A stretch of DNA of 64,000 bases from Microbacterium sp. RURRCA19A (GCF_900156455.1 NZ_FTNQ01000003.1:62001-126000); one strand, 5' to 3'; positions 1 to 10,398 are shown, counted from the stretch's first letter. The notes: a model not told the origin generated them from the sequence alone. Made by a program: numbers and translations.

Positions 1-958
1 CGATCGGCAGGACCGTGAGGCGGTCGAACCGGCGCTCGGGGGGCAGTGGCACGGTGTCGGTCACGACGACCTCGTCGATCGCCGGGTCCTGGAGACGCTC
101 GGTCGCGGGGTCGCTGAAGATGGCGTGGGTCGCGGCCACGATGACCTTGCGAGCGCCGCTCGCCTTGAGGGCCTGCGCGGCCTTCTGGATCGTGCCGCCC
201 GTGTCGATCATGTCGTCGACGAGGAGGCACGTGCGCCCCTTCACGTCACCGACGATCTCGTGCACCGAGACCTGGTTCGCGACCTTCGGGTCACGACGCT
301 TGTGGATGATCGCGAGCGGGGCGCCGAGGCTGTCGGACCACGTGTCGGCGACGCGGACCCGACCCATGTCGGGCGAGACGACCGTGAGCGTCTCTCGGTC
401 TTCGCCGGTGAGCCCCTGCTCGAAGTGCTCGAGCAGCACGGGCTTGGCGAACAGGTGATCGACGGGACCGTCGAAGAAGCCCTGGATCTGCGCGGCGTGC
501 AGGTCGACGCTCATGATGCGATCCGCGCCGGCGGTCTTCAACAGATCGGCGATGAGACGGGCGCTGATCGGCTCGCGACCGCGGCCCTTCTTGTCCTGAC
601 GCGAGTAGGGGTAGTAGGGGGCCACCACAGTGATGCGCTTGGCGGAGGCGCGCTTCAGGGCGTCGAGCATGATGAGCAGCTCCATGAGCCACTCGTTGAC
701 CGGCGGACCGAAGGACTGCACGACGAACACGTCGCAGCCGCGGATCGACACCTCGAAGCGCGTGTAGATCTCGCCCGAGGCGAAGGTCCGGTGCTCGGTC
801 GGCGCGAGCTCGGTGCCGAGGTGACGCGCGACCTCGTGCGCGAGCTCGGGGTGCGACCGACCCGAGGCGACGACCAGCCGCTTCTTGGTCTTGGCGACGA
901 GCCCGGGGGCGATGCCGTTGTCGCGGTCGAGATCTACACGGTTCTTCTTACGAGCCAT
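1..958 (-). CDS. prs: ribose-phosphate pyrophosphokinase, 3' end beyond window
   Basis: Makes PRPP from ribose-5-phosphate and ATP for nucleotide, histidine and tryptophan synthesis in the cytosol. The protein opens MARKKNRVDL and carries the catalytic flexible loop (YYPYSRQDKKGRGR, about residues 115-128), the metal/phosphate site VDLHAAQIQGFF, and the PRPP-binding loop LLVDDMIDTGGT near residue 250. About 319 codons are visible, close to the family length of 320-330, so only the last few residues should be missing at the left edge. Its ATG lies inside the end of glmU: the two genes share 11 bases (948-958), implying translational coupling. The glmU-prs order is the usual actinobacterial one. 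Confidence 0.96.
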   Translation of the reverse strand, partial: MARKKNRVDLDRDNGIAPGLVAKTKKRLVVASGRSHPELAHEVARHLGTELAPTEHRTFASGEIYTRFEVSIRGCDVFVVQSFGPPVNEWLMELLIMLDALKRASAKRITVVAPYYPYSRQDKKGRGREPISARLIADLLKTAGADRIMSVDLHAAQIQGFFDGPVDHLFAKPVLLEHFEQGLTGEDRETLTVVSPDMGRVRVADTWSDSLGAPLAIIHKRRDPKVANQVSVHEIVGDVKGRTCLLVDDMIDTGGTIQKAAQALKASGARKVIVAATHAIFSDPATERLQDPAIDEVVVTDTVPLPPERRFDRLTVLPI

Positions 959-2396
959 CGCGCGCTTCCTGTTCACCCCGGGCCCGCACGGCCACATCGG
1001 CCGCTCCGGTGCCCGGTCGATTCTTCTCGACCCACCCCTCGATGTTCCGCTGGGGGGCGACGCTGAGTGCCAGGGCACCGGCGGGGACGTCCTTGCGGAT
1101 CACGGCGCCGGCACCGGTCTTGGCGCCATCCCCAATCGTAACGGGCGCGACGAAGACGTTGTGCGAACCGCTGTGCACCTCGTCGCCGATCACGGTCCGG
1201 TGCTTGGCGATGTCGTCGTAGTTGGCGGTGATCGCGCCCGCACCGAGATTGACGTTGCGCCCGATCTCGGTGTCTCCGATGTACGACAGGTGCGGCACCT
1301 TGCTGCCCTCGCCGATCGAGGAGTTCTTCACCTCGACGAACGTGCCGACCTTGCCGTTCACACCGACGCGGGCGTTGGGTCGGAGATACGCGAACGGGCC
1401 GACCGTCGCGCCCGCCTCGACGACCGCGAGCGTCGCATCGGTCCGCGTGATCGCGGCGTCCTCGCCCACCTCGCAGTCCACGAGGGACGTGTCGGGTCCG
1501 ATCGTCGCGCCCGCGGCGATCACCGTGGCCCCCCGCACGTGGGTGTTGGGGAGGAGCGTGACATCCGGCGCGAGCACCGCGGTCACGTCGATCCACGTCG
1601 TGGCCGGGTCGACGACCGTGACGCCCTCGCGCTGCCAGTGCCGCACCGTGCGGGCGTTGAGCGTGCGCCCCGCCTCCGACAGTTGGATGCGGTCGTTGAC
1701 CCCGAGCGCCGCGGCGGCGTCGGGCGTGACGGAGGCGGCGACGCCCAGCTCCGCGTCGCGCAGCAACGCCACGACGTCGGTGAGGTACTTCTCGCCCTGG
1801 GCGTTGGCCGTGCCGATCCGCGCGAGCTGGTCGCGCAGCGGCGCGGCGCGGAAGACGTAGACCCCGACGTTGATCTCGGTGACCGCGGCCTCGTCGGCCG
1901 TGGCATCCTTCTGCTCCACGATCCGGCGGACGGCGCGGGCATCGTCACGGATGACCCGGCCGTAGCCCTGCGGGTCGTCCACCTCCGCGGTGAGCAGGGT
2001 GACCGCGGTGCCGCCGGACCGGTGCGCCTGGAGGAGCCCGGCGAGGGTGTGCGTTTCGAGCAGGGGCACGTCACCGCTGAGGACCAGCACGTCGCCCGCG
2101 AAGTCCTCCAGGGCCCCGAGGGCGGCCTCGACGGCGCGTCCCGTACCGGGGACCTCGTCCTGATCGACGATCACGACGCCCGGCGCCAGCTCGGTGATCG
2201 TCTCGGCCACGCGGTCGCGCTCGTGCCGGACGACCACGACGATGCGGGCCGGGTCGAGGGATGCCGCGGTGTCGAGCACGTGCCCGACCAGCGGCCGACC
2301 GCCGACCGCGTGCAGGATCTTCGGGGTGCGCGATCGCATGCGGGTGCCCTGGCCCGCGGCGAGGACGACGACGGCGAGCTCGGTCGATGAGGTCAT
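948..2396 (-). CDS. glmU: bifunctional UDP-N-acetylglucosamine pyrophosphorylase / glucosamine-1-phosphate N-acetyltransferase
   Basis: Catalyses the last two steps to UDP-GlcNAc for cell-wall synthesis. The 482-residue protein has the N-terminal uridylyltransferase signature LAAGQGTRMRSRTPK at about residues 12-26, and a C-terminal left-handed beta-helix made of hexapeptide repeats (about 250-450) containing YLRPNARV and NLGAGAITANYDD. The chosen start, MTSSTELAVVVLAAG, fits the family. An open frame continues upstream, but through the tRNA gene, so longer starts are unlikely. The ATG sits one base after the 3' end of tRNA-Gln, so there is no room for a separate ribosome-binding site outside the tRNA. 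The 3' end overlaps prs by 11 bases. Confidence 0.96.
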   Translation of the reverse strand: MTSSTELAVVVLAAGQGTRMRSRTPKILHAVGGRPLVGHVLDTAASLDPARIVVVVRHERDRVAETITELAPGVVIVDQDEVPGTGRAVEAALGALEDFAGDVLVLSGDVPLLETHTLAGLLQAHRSGGTAVTLLTAEVDDPQGYGRVIRDDARAVRRIVEQKDATADEAAVTEINVGVYVFRAAPLRDQLARIGTANAQGEKYLTDVVALLRDAELGVAASVTPDAAAALGVNDRIQLSEAGRTLNARTVRHWQREGVTVVDPATTWIDVTAVLAPDVTLLPNTHVRGATVIAAGATIGPDTSLVDCEVGEDAAITRTDATLAVVEAGATVGPFAYLRPNARVGVNGKVGTFVEVKNSSIGEGSKVPHLSYIGDTEIGRNVNLGAGAITANYDDIAKHRTVIGDEVHSGSHNVFVAPVTIGDGAKTGAGAVIRKDVPAGALALSVAPQRNIEGWVEKNRPGTGAADVAVRARGEQEARDGS

Positions 2397-2397
2397 G

Positions 2398-2469
2398 CTC
2401 CGCCGCCAGGATTCGAACCTGGACCTAACAGCTCCAAAGGCTGTCGTGCTGCCGTTACACCACGGCGGA
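2398..2469 (-). tRNA. tRNA-Gln (anticodon UUG)
   Basis: On the minus strand a 72-base cloverleaf can be drawn. The acceptor stem TCCGCCG pairs with CGGCGGA. The D-arm contains GTGTAACGGCAGC. The anticodon stem ACAGC/GCTGT closes the loop CTTTGGA with anticodon TTG. The T-arm is CCAGG-TTCGAAT-CCTGG and the discriminator base is G. The CCA end is not encoded: the next bases are C and then the glmU ATG. Glutamine identity follows from the anticodon. Confidence 0.95.
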
Positions 2470-2525
2470 CCGTGCCCGCGGGCACCGGTCAAGTCTGCCA
2501 GACGGCGGCCCGACGGCGTTCTCGA

Positions 2526-2531
2526 CATAAT
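2526..2531 (+). promoter_or_regulatory. -10 element CATAAT of a probable leaderless promoter for the MarR gene
   Basis: CATAAT is followed by six bases and then the GTG start at 2538. Transcription would begin at or next to the start codon. No convincing -35 hexamer is seen. Confidence 0.5.
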
Positions 2532-2537
2532 GAACGG

Positions 2538-3035
2538 GTGAGCCGGGACAGCGACGAAGTCGATCGCATCGTCGAGGCGTGGGTGCGCCAGCGGCCCGAC
2601 CTCGACTTCTCGCCGCTCGAGGTGCTCTCGAGGGTCGCACGGCTGTCCCGTCACCTCGACATCGCGCGCAAAGAGGCGTTCCGTCGCAGCGACATCGAGT
2701 CGTGGGAATGGGACGTGCTCTCGGCCCTCCGCCGTGCGGGCGAGCCCTACCAGCTCAGCCCCAAACAGCTGCTGCAGCAGACGCTCGTCTCCAGCGGCAC
2801 CATGACCAATCGCATCGACCGGCTCGTCGCCCGCCGGTTCGTCCGGCGCGAAGCCGATCCGGGCGACGGGAGGAGCATCCTGGTGACCCTGACCGACGAC
2901 GGACGCGTGCGCGTGGATGCCGCGATCACCCGCCTCGTCGACGCCGAGGCCCTGCTGCTCGACGGGCTCTCGCGCGGCGACCGCGATCGCCTGGCGACGC
3001 TGCTCCGCAAGCTCAGCCTGGGATTCGACGCGTGA
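2538..3035 (+). CDS. MarR-family transcriptional regulator
   Basis: A 165-residue winged-helix regulator. The start GTG (SRDSDEVDRIV) was preferred to an upstream ATG because the upstream extension is low-complexity and runs next to the tRNA. The wHTH spans about residues 55-130, with the recognition region QQTLVSSGTMTNRIDRLVARRFV and the wing ADPGDGRSILVTLTDDGR. It closely resembles the second MarR gene at 49980-50471 (shared motifs RIV..W, ERPDLD/QRPDLD, RIDRLV/RVDRLV). It overlaps the next membrane-protein gene in a GTGA junction, so the two are co-transcribed; that protein or an effector it handles may be linked to the regulator. The ligand is unknown. Confidence 0.88.
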   Translation: MSRDSDEVDRIVEAWVRQRPDLDFSPLEVLSRVARLSRHLDIARKEAFRRSDIESWEWDVLSALRRAGEPYQLSPKQLLQQTLVSSGTMTNRIDRLVARRFVRREADPGDGRSILVTLTDDGRVRVDAAITRLVDAEALLLDGLSRGDRDRLATLLRKLSLGFDA

Positions 3036-3544
3036 GCGAGACGGTGGCGACCCCGACGCCGTGGCAGCGGGTCACGGCGTGGCTGGATGTGCGGTTCCGC
3101 TCCCCCGCGGCCATCTACGGCCTCATCGTCTTCACGACGTTCGTGACCCTCGCCGACGACGAGGCCCACGACGTCGCGGAGGTGCTCTTCAACTCGACGT
3201 CGACGCTGATCGTCTTCTTCATCGCGCACGTGTTCGCGCACACCCTGACCGAACACGGCGAACACGGGCTCCGCGGCTCCACGCGTCACGCGATTCGCCA
3301 CGCCGCCGGGATGCTGTACGCCTCGGTGCCGTCGATCCTCGCCCTGGTGTTCGGCATCCTCATGAACCAGTCGGTGTCGGACGCCGTCGACAACTGCATC
3401 ACCGCGATGTTCGTCGTCCTCGCGATCCTCGGATACCAGGCATTCCGGCGCCGAGGCTACCGCGTCTTCGGGCGCATCATGGGAGCACTCGCGACGTCGT
3501 TCCTCGGGATCGTGATCGTGATCCTGGAGATCGCGGTCCACTGA
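3032..3544 (+). CDS. small integral membrane protein of unknown function
   Basis: A 170-residue protein translated from a GTG that overlaps the MarR stop. About four hydrophobic helices can be seen: AIYGLIVFTTFVTLA, TLIVFFIAHVFAHTL, MLYASVPSILALVFGILM with NCITAMFVVLAILGY, and GALATSFLGIVIVILEIAV at the end. The short hydrophilic loop after helix 2 is histidine-rich (HVFAHTLTEHGEHGL), which could bind metal but is not diagnostic. No family was recognised. Its coupling to a MarR regulator suggests a role in stress or drug response, which is inference only. Confidence 0.8.
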   Translation: MSETVATPTPWQRVTAWLDVRFRSPAAIYGLIVFTTFVTLADDEAHDVAEVLFNSTSTLIVFFIAHVFAHTLTEHGEHGLRGSTRHAIRHAAGMLYASVPSILALVFGILMNQSVSDAVDNCITAMFVVLAILGYQAFRRRGYRVFGRIMGALATSFLGIVIVILEIAVH

Positions 3545-3550
3545 CACCGT

Positions 3551-3566
3551 GTCCGCTCGAGCGGAC
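3551..3566. terminator. palindrome between convergent genes, probable bidirectional terminator
   Basis: GTCCGCTCGAGCGGAC is a perfect 16-base palindrome lying in the 27-base gap between the convergent ends of the membrane-protein gene (3544) and the ABC-F gene (3572). It folds as a 6-bp stem with a TCGA loop. There is no U-tract, as is common in high-G+C actinobacteria. Confidence 0.55.
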
Positions 3567-3571
3567 TCCGC

Positions 3572-5365
<1,794 letters not shown>

Positions 5366-5404
5366 ATCCGTTCCAGGCTACGCGGGTCCGGCGGGGGCGA
5401 ACCA

Positions 5405-5471
5405 CGAGACTGCATCCGGCTGACGAAACCCGCGCACCCTGCAGTGGGGTTGTCAGGCGCGTGCAGTCTCG
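5405..5471. repeat. long imperfect palindrome (27/26-base arms, 14-base loop)
   Basis: Arm 5405-5431 starts CGAGACTGCA and ends GACGAAACCC. Arm 5446-5471 starts GGGGTTGTCAG and ends TGCAGTCTCG. The outer 10 bases and the inner CTGAC/GTCAG and ACCC/GGGT blocks pair. The loop is 5432-5445. It lies upstream of the ABC-F gene and downstream of the proX-like operon. It shares its architecture with the hairpins at 41462-41528 and 51362-51416. Confidence 0.7.
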
Positions 5472-5513
5472 CGGGGACCGCTCGCGCAGAGCGCCCTGCT
5501 ACCGGAACGCGCA

Positions 5514-5545
5514 GCGGGACCGCCCGGAATCCCGGACGGCCCCGC
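5514..5545 (-). terminator. terminator hairpin of the betaine/choline ABC operon
   Basis: A 14-15-bp GC-rich stem with an ATT loop, just downstream of the lipoprotein gene that ends the leftward operon. The two imperfect positions are A.C and C.A on the plus strand but G.U wobbles in minus-strand RNA, so the stem is continuous only in the leftward transcript. There is no U-tract. Confidence 0.75.
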
Positions 5546-5560
5546 TGGTGTGGCGTCGGC

Positions 5561-6475
5561 TCAGAGGTTGTTGTCGGCGAGCCAGGCCTTCGCGATGTCG
5601 GCCGACGACTGCTGGTCGACGGTCGACTTCACGTTCAGTTCCACGAGTCCCTCGGGGGTGAGGGCCGCGGAGACCTTGTTCAGGATGTCGGACACCTGCG
5701 ACGCGACCTGGGAGTTCACGACGGGAACGACGTTCGAGGCCAGGAAGAGGCCCTTCGGGTCTTCCAGGGTGACCAGGTCGTCGGTCTTGATGCGCGGGTC
5801 GGCGGTGTAGACGTTCGCGACCTGGATCGTGCCCGCGACGAGGTCGTCGACCGTGGTCTCACCCGTGGGCGAGAACTGCACGTCGACTCCGTACGTGGAC
5901 TTCAGGCCCTGCGGGCCGTAGGGGCGCTCGGCCAGCTCGGCGTTGCCGCCGAGAGTCAGCCCCGAGGTGACCTTGGAAAGGTCGGCGATCGAGGTCAGGC
6001 CGTTGGCCTGCGCGAACGCCGCCGTCACGGTGTACGAGTCCTGGTCGGTGGCCGACGACTGGTCGAGCACCTCGAGCCCCTCGGGCAGAGCCGCGGGCAG
6101 GGCGGCGTAGACCTCGTCGGCGGTGCGCGCGGTGGTCTCCTTGTCGAAGAACTGCAGCAGGTTGCCGCTGTACTCCGGGAACACGGTGACGGTGCCATCT
6201 TCGAGCAGCGGGATGTACGCGTCGCGCTGACCGATCTGGAACTGGCGCTTGACCGTCAGTCCGGAGTTCTCGAGAGCCTGCGCGTAGATCTCGGCGATGA
6301 TCTCGTTCGAGAAGTAGGCCTGCGAGCCGACGACGATCTCGGCCGACGACGCGCTGGCGTCGCCGCCGTTGTTGCTCAGGGGGTCGCTCGAGGCGCCGCA
6401 ACCGGCGAGGGCGAGCGAGGCGACCGCGAGCCCGGCGAGGACGCCGAGACCCTTGCGAGTTCGTGCTGTGAACAT
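5561..6475 (-). CDS. glycine betaine/carnitine/choline-type ABC transporter substrate-binding lipoprotein (ProX/OpuCC-like)
   Basis: Extracellular binding component of an osmoprotectant importer. The 304-residue precursor has a signal peptide and lipobox (SLALAGCGASS, Cys about 25). It then shows the family's opening strand IVVGSQAYFSNEIIAEIYAQAL, FPEYSGNLLQFF (EYTG-like hinge) and ANVYTADPRI. The ATG at 6475 was chosen for the lipobox and the upstream AAAGAGGAA ribosome-binding site. It is the last gene of a four-gene leftward operon (ATPase, permease, permease, binding protein). Quaternary-amine binding is inferred from the family; the ligand is not proven. Confidence 0.9.
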   Translation of the reverse strand: MFTARTRKGLGVLAGLAVASLALAGCGASSDPLSNNGGDASASSAEIVVGSQAYFSNEIIAEIYAQALENSGLTVKRQFQIGQRDAYIPLLEDGTVTVFPEYSGNLLQFFDKETTARTADEVYAALPAALPEGLEVLDQSSATDQDSYTVTAAFAQANGLTSIADLSKVTSGLTLGGNAELAERPYGPQGLKSTYGVDVQFSPTGETTVDDLVAGTIQVANVYTADPRIKTDDLVTLEDPKGLFLASNVVPVVNSQVASQVSDILNKVSAALTPEGLVELNVKSTVDQQSSADIAKAWLADNNL

Positions 6476-6510
6476 GGGTTCCTCTTTCTGGTGGTGGAGA
6501 GTCGGGTGAG

Positions 6511-7272
6511 TCAGGCGTTGCCCGGGGGCGCGGCGGGGGCTCCCACCGCGATCGCCTCGGCGCGCCGCTCCCGCGCCGAGCGCGTCCGGGGCGAGGCGGC
6601 GCCCGCGGCGCGGATGCCGCGCGGGACCACGAGGTGCTGCAGGAGGGCGAACAGGCCGTCGATCACGAGAGCGAGGACCGCGACCAGGATCGCACCGCCG
6701 ATCAGGATGTCGAAGCGGCGCAGCGGGATCGCGGCGATGATGTACTGCCCGAGGCCGCCCAGCCCGATGTAGGCCGCGATCGTCACGGTCGCGAGGACTT
6801 GGAGGGTGGCGGCGCGGATGCCGCCGACGAGCAGAGGCAGGCCGAGCGGCACTTCGATGCGCCACAGGATCTGCGCCTCGGTCATGCCCATGGAGCGTCC
6901 GGCGTCGATGACGCGACGGTCGATCGCCTCGAAGCCGGTGTACGCCCCCGCCAGGAGCGAGGGGATCGCCAGAACGACGAACGAGATCACGGCCGCCTCG
7001 GGCTTGTGCAGCACACCGAGCAACAGCGTCAGCAGGATGAGCAGACCGAACGACGGGATCGCGCGCGCCGCGCCCGAGATGGCGACGGCCGTCTCACGAC
7101 CCCGACCCGTGTGGCCGATGTACCAGCCGAGCGGGATGGCGATGGCCCCGGCCACGACCACGGAGACGAGCGTGTAGAGCAACTGCACGCCGATCGCCGC
7201 GGGGATGGAGTCGAACCCGGTCCCGGGGTTGCCGGAGAAGATCCAGCCGAGCGCGTCGCCGATGAGGTTCAT
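6511..7272 (-). CDS. osmoprotectant ABC transporter permease (OpuCD/ProW-like)
   Basis: A 253-residue membrane protein with about five to six helices, including LLYTLVSVVVAGAIAIPLGW and GGAILVAVLALVIDGLFALL. The coupling-helix region EAIDRRVIDAGRSMGMTEAQILWRIEVPLGLPLLVGGIR contains the EAA-type loop of BPD permeases. Its ATG overlaps the stop of the other permease by four bases (ATGA, 7269-7272). A basic, Ala/Arg-rich cytoplasmic tail of about 35 residues follows the last helix. Confidence 0.9.
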   Translation of the reverse strand: MNLIGDALGWIFSGNPGTGFDSIPAAIGVQLLYTLVSVVVAGAIAIPLGWYIGHTGRGRETAVAISGAARAIPSFGLLILLTLLLGVLHKPEAAVISFVVLAIPSLLAGAYTGFEAIDRRVIDAGRSMGMTEAQILWRIEVPLGLPLLVGGIRAATLQVLATVTIAAYIGLGGLGQYIIAAIPLRRFDILIGGAILVAVLALVIDGLFALLQHLVVPRGIRAAGAASPRTRSARERRAEAIAVGAPAAPPGNA

Positions 7273-7949
7273 GCCTTCACCAACGTCCGGTTGGCCTGTC
7301 GCGAGACGGTCTTCGTCCCCCGGGTCCAGGGCATGAGCAGGCGGCCCGCGAGAACGAGCAACAGGTCGATCACCAGCGCGATGACGACGACGGCGAGCAC
7401 ACCCGTGAAGACCTCGGGGATGATCCGTCGCTGCAGACCGTTCGTGAACAGGTAGCCGATGTTCTGGATGCCGACGAGGATGCCGACCGTCGCCAGGGCG
7501 ATCGTGCTCGCCGACGCGACACGGAGCCCCGCCAGGATCACGGGCCCGGCGAGCGGGAACTCCACCGCCCAGAAGCGGCGGAACGAGCCGTATCCCACAG
7601 CGGTCGACGCCTGCCGCACGCCCGCGTCGACCGAGTCGAGGCCGTCGGCGACGGCGCGCACGAGAATCGCGACGGCGTAGATCGCGAGCGCCACGATCAG
7701 GTTGGTCTCACTGACGATCGAGTACCAGCCGGTGACCACGGGCATGAGGATCAGCAGGGCGAGCGACGGGATCGTGTACAGCAGACCCGTGATCGTGATG
7801 ACGCTGCTGCGCACGAGTCGGTAGCGCCAGGCGACCCAGCCGAGGGGGACGCTGAGGACGAACCCGGCCAGGAGCGCGATCAGGCTCTGTCGGAGGTGGG
7901 CCACCGTCAGTTCCCCGATCAGCCCGAGGTTGTTGAGGACCCAGGTCAC
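7269..7949 (-). CDS. osmoprotectant ABC transporter permease (OpuCB-like)
   Basis: A 226-residue inner-membrane permease, partner of the permease at 6511-7272. It opens MTWVLNNLGLIGELTVAHLR and shows the EAA-like loop DAGVRQASTAVGYGSFRRFWAVEFPLAGPVILAGLR and helices around VITITGLLYTIPSLALLILM. It overlaps both neighbours by four bases (7269-7272 and 7946-7949), so the ATPase and two permeases are translationally coupled. Confidence 0.9.
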   Translation of the reverse strand: MTWVLNNLGLIGELTVAHLRQSLIALLAGFVLSVPLGWVAWRYRLVRSSVITITGLLYTIPSLALLILMPVVTGWYSIVSETNLIVALAIYAVAILVRAVADGLDSVDAGVRQASTAVGYGSFRRFWAVEFPLAGPVILAGLRVASASTIALATVGILVGIQNIGYLFTNGLQRRIIPEVFTGVLAVVVIALVIDLLLVLAGRLLMPWTRGTKTVSRQANRTLVKA

Positions 7950-8770
7950 GGGCGCGGCTCCTCCACGAGGGCGCCCTGCGTGCGCCCCTCGGCGTCGACG
8001 ACGACCGTGCCGTGCTCGGTCGCCTTCAGGCGCAAGGCCCGCTTGCCCTTGACCGCACCGATGAAGCTGGCCACGAAGTCGCTCGCCGGATTCTCGATGA
8101 TCTCGCTCGGTGCCCCGACCTGGGCGACGTGGGCGCCCTTCTCGAGCAGCACCACCTGGTCGCCGAGCAGGAACGCCTCGTCGATGTCGTGGGTGACGAA
8201 CACGATCGTCTTGCCGATGTCGTTCTGCAGCCGGATGAGCTCCTGCTGGAGTTCGTCGCGCACGATCGGGTCGACCGCGCCGAACGGCTCGTCCATGAGC
8301 AGGATGTTCGGATCGGCCGCGAGACCGCGGGCGACGCCGACGCGCTGCTGCTGGCCGCCCGAGAGCTGGCTCGGGTAGCGGTCGGCCATGGCGGTGTCGA
8401 GGCCCACCGTCTCCATGAGTTCGAGGGCGCGGGTGCGCGCCTTCTTGCGATTCTCGCCCTGGAGCACGGGAACCGTGGCGATGTTCTCGGCCACCGTGAA
8501 GTGCGGCAGCAGCCCCGAGTTCTGCATGACGTATCCGATGCTCCGGCGGAGCTGCACCGGCGGCCGCGACGCGATGTCGTCGCCGTCGATGGTGATCGTG
8601 CCGGCCGAGGGCTCGACCATGCGATTGATCATGCGGAGGAGCGTCGTCTTGCCGCAGCCCGAAGAGCCCACGAAGACGGTCGTCTTGCGGGAGGGGATGA
8701 CGAGACTGAAATCGTCGACGGCGCGGGTGCCGTCGGGGAAGACCTTCGAGACGGCCGAGAACTCGATCAT
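7946..8770 (-). CDS. osmoprotectant ABC transporter ATP-binding protein (OpuCA/ProV-like)
   Basis: Energises the betaine/choline importer. The 274-residue protein has Walker A GSSGCGKTT (about 36-44), the Q-loop QNSGLLPH, signature QLSGGQQQRVGVAR, Walker B ILLMDEPFGAVDPI and the H-loop VTHDIDEAFLLG. The start MIEFSAVSKVFPDG gives the family's normal N-terminus; a longer in-frame start would add a non-homologous stretch. It has no C-terminal CBS domains, unlike some OpuCA proteins. It is first gene of the operon, and the DUF427 gene lies 13 bp upstream in the same direction. Confidence 0.92.
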   Translation of the reverse strand: MIEFSAVSKVFPDGTRAVDDFSLVIPSRKTTVFVGSSGCGKTTLLRMINRMVEPSAGTITIDGDDIASRPPVQLRRSIGYVMQNSGLLPHFTVAENIATVPVLQGENRKKARTRALELMETVGLDTAMADRYPSQLSGGQQQRVGVARGLAADPNILLMDEPFGAVDPIVRDELQQELIRLQNDIGKTIVFVTHDIDEAFLLGDQVVLLEKGAHVAQVGAPSEIIENPASDFVASFIGAVKGKRALRLKATEHGTVVVDAEGRTQGALVEEPRP

Positions 8771-8783
8771 GCGCGTGCCCGAC

Positions 8784-9086
8784 TCAGTCGGAGACCACGA
8801 CCTTCCGGTCGAAGGCGACGTATCCCGCGAAGTCGGTGCCCACTCGATCGACCGCGCCGGGGCGCAGATCGGGGTACGACCACGCACCGTCGGTGAGCTC
8901 GGCACCGTCGAGGGCGACGTTCCAGTACTGGGCCGCGCCCTTCCACGGGCAGGTGTACGGGGTGGGGCTCTGCGACAGGGCGCCGGCGCGGACGGCGCTC
9001 GGCGGGAAGTACCAGTTGCCCTCGATCGAGACGAGATCGTCGCGCTCGGCTTCGGCGATCACCACGCCGTCGAGTACTGCCTTCAT
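8784..9086 (-). CDS. DUF427 domain protein
   Basis: A 100-residue single-domain protein of the DUF427 family: MKAVLDGVVIAEAER, then GNWYFPPSAV, TPYTCPWKGAAQYWNV, WSYPDLRPGA, and AGYVAFDRKVVV. The family is a small beta-tent fold with no settled biochemical role. The ATG is preceded by AAAGGGGAAG. It lies 13 bp upstream of the ABC ATPase, so it may share the transcript, but a functional tie is not established. Confidence 0.88.
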   Translation of the reverse strand: MKAVLDGVVIAEAERDDLVSIEGNWYFPPSAVRAGALSQSPTPYTCPWKGAAQYWNVALDGAELTDGAWSYPDLRPGAVDRVGTDFAGYVAFDRKVVVSD

Positions 9087-9222
9087 GGGACTTCCCCTTT
9101 CGTGGCCGCTCGCGGGCAGAGCGCCCGCCGGTGCAGGTCCACCACGTTCGAGGCTAGTGAGGGCCACCGACACGAAACGCAAGATTGCCCCGTGTGACGA
9201 CCTGGGCTATGGTGCGCCGCGG

Positions 9223-10155
9223 TCAGACCACACGCGCGCCGGAGACGGGGCCGTGGACGTGGAGGGCGGGGAACCCGGCGGCGCTCAACGTGACCTGGAG
9301 GTCGATCGCGGCGGTCTCATCGGCGGCGAGGAACGCCAGGGTCGGGCCCGAGCCGGACACCAATCCCGCGAGCGCACCCGAACGCTCGCCCCGTTCGAGG
9401 ACGCGGGCGAGGTCGGGACGCAGGTGGAGGGCGGGTGCCTGGAGGTCGTTGCGCACGGTCGCGGCCAGCATGCGGGGGTCGCCCTGACGGATCGCGTGCA
9501 GCACATCGGGGTCGACCGCCGGGACGCGCGGGGCCGGTCCGATGTCGACCGCATGGCGCTCGCGGTGGGCGTCGAGTTCGCCGTAGACCACCGGGGTCGA
9601 CAGCCCCTGGTCATTGGGCACGAGCACCCAATCGAAACGGCCGGAGGCCAGCGCCGGGCTCAGCTCGTCGCCGCGACCGGTCCCGACGGCGGTTCCACCG
9701 AGGAGGGCGAACGGCACGTCGGCGCCCAGTTGCGCCGCCAGACGCGCGAGGTCGGCGGTCGGCATCCCGATCCCCCACAGCGCGTCGCACGCGACGAGGG
9801 CGGCCGCAGCATCCGCGGACCCGCCGCCCATGCCCCCGGCGACCGGCACGGCCTTCCGCACCGACAGGTGGGCGCCCCGATCGATTCCGCCGACGCGCGC
9901 CAGAAGCCGCGCGGCGCGGACCGCGAGGTTGCGCTCGTCGGTGGGCACGCCCTCGACGTCGACCGTCGAGGTGCCGACGATCTCGATCGTGATGTCGTCG
10001 GCCGGTGTGGCCGTGATCTCCTCGTACAGCGACACCGCCTGGTAGGCGGTGGCGACCTCGTGGTAGCCGTCGTCGGCCACATCGCCGACCTCGAGGAAGA
10101 CGTTGATCTTGCCGGGCGCGCGCACGCGCACCGCGGCGGGCTCGTGGCCGCTCAT
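9223..10155 (-). CDS. ispE: 4-diphosphocytidyl-2-C-methyl-D-erythritol kinase
   Basis: GHMP kinase of the MEP isoprenoid pathway, phosphorylating CDP-ME at its 2-hydroxyl. It shows the N-terminal [13 protein letters not shown], the ATP-binding glycine motif [17 protein letters not shown] near residue 100, and [12 protein letters not shown] near the end. ATG 10155 (MSGHEPAAV) is chosen for a GCGAGG-like site and normal spacing to the first motif; ATG 10185 is possible. In most actinobacteria ispE directly follows rsmA, but here two unrelated genes separate them. Confidence 0.94.
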   Translation of the reverse strand: MSGHEPAAVRVRAPGKINVFLEVGDVADDGYHEVATAYQAVSLYEEITATPADDITIEIVGTSTVDVEGVPTDERNLAVRAARLLARVGGIDRGAHLSVRKAVPVAGGMGGGSADAAAALVACDALWGIGMPTADLARLAAQLGADVPFALLGGTAVGTGRGDELSPALASGRFDWVLVPNDQGLSTPVVYGELDAHRERHAVDIGPAPRVPAVDPDVLHAIRQGDPRMLAATVRNDLQAPALHLRPDLARVLERGERSGALAGLVSGSGPTLAFLAADETAAIDLQVTLSAAGFPALHVHGPVSGARVV

Positions 10156-10398
10156 CGCCGACCTCGCCCCACCGGGAGTCCGCATGCTCCGCCGTGTGCG
10201 AAACTGGAACGTCGGACAGACATCCCCCGGCCCGCTGACGACGGGTCGACGGCGGCCGGTCCGGAACGGGCGATCTCAGTCACTCTTCGACAGTAGCGCC
10301 CCCTTCACCGCGCTTCGGCGCCGTCGCCGAAACGCGGACGTAACGCCGGCTCCCTACGGTGTACGAACCCGTCCCCACATCCCCCGAGGAGGCACAGT

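Noticed and set aside
885..2390. Plus-strand open frame of 501 codons antisense to glmU
   Set aside because: It shows no domain and the composition of an antisense shadow; glmU on the other strand is certain.
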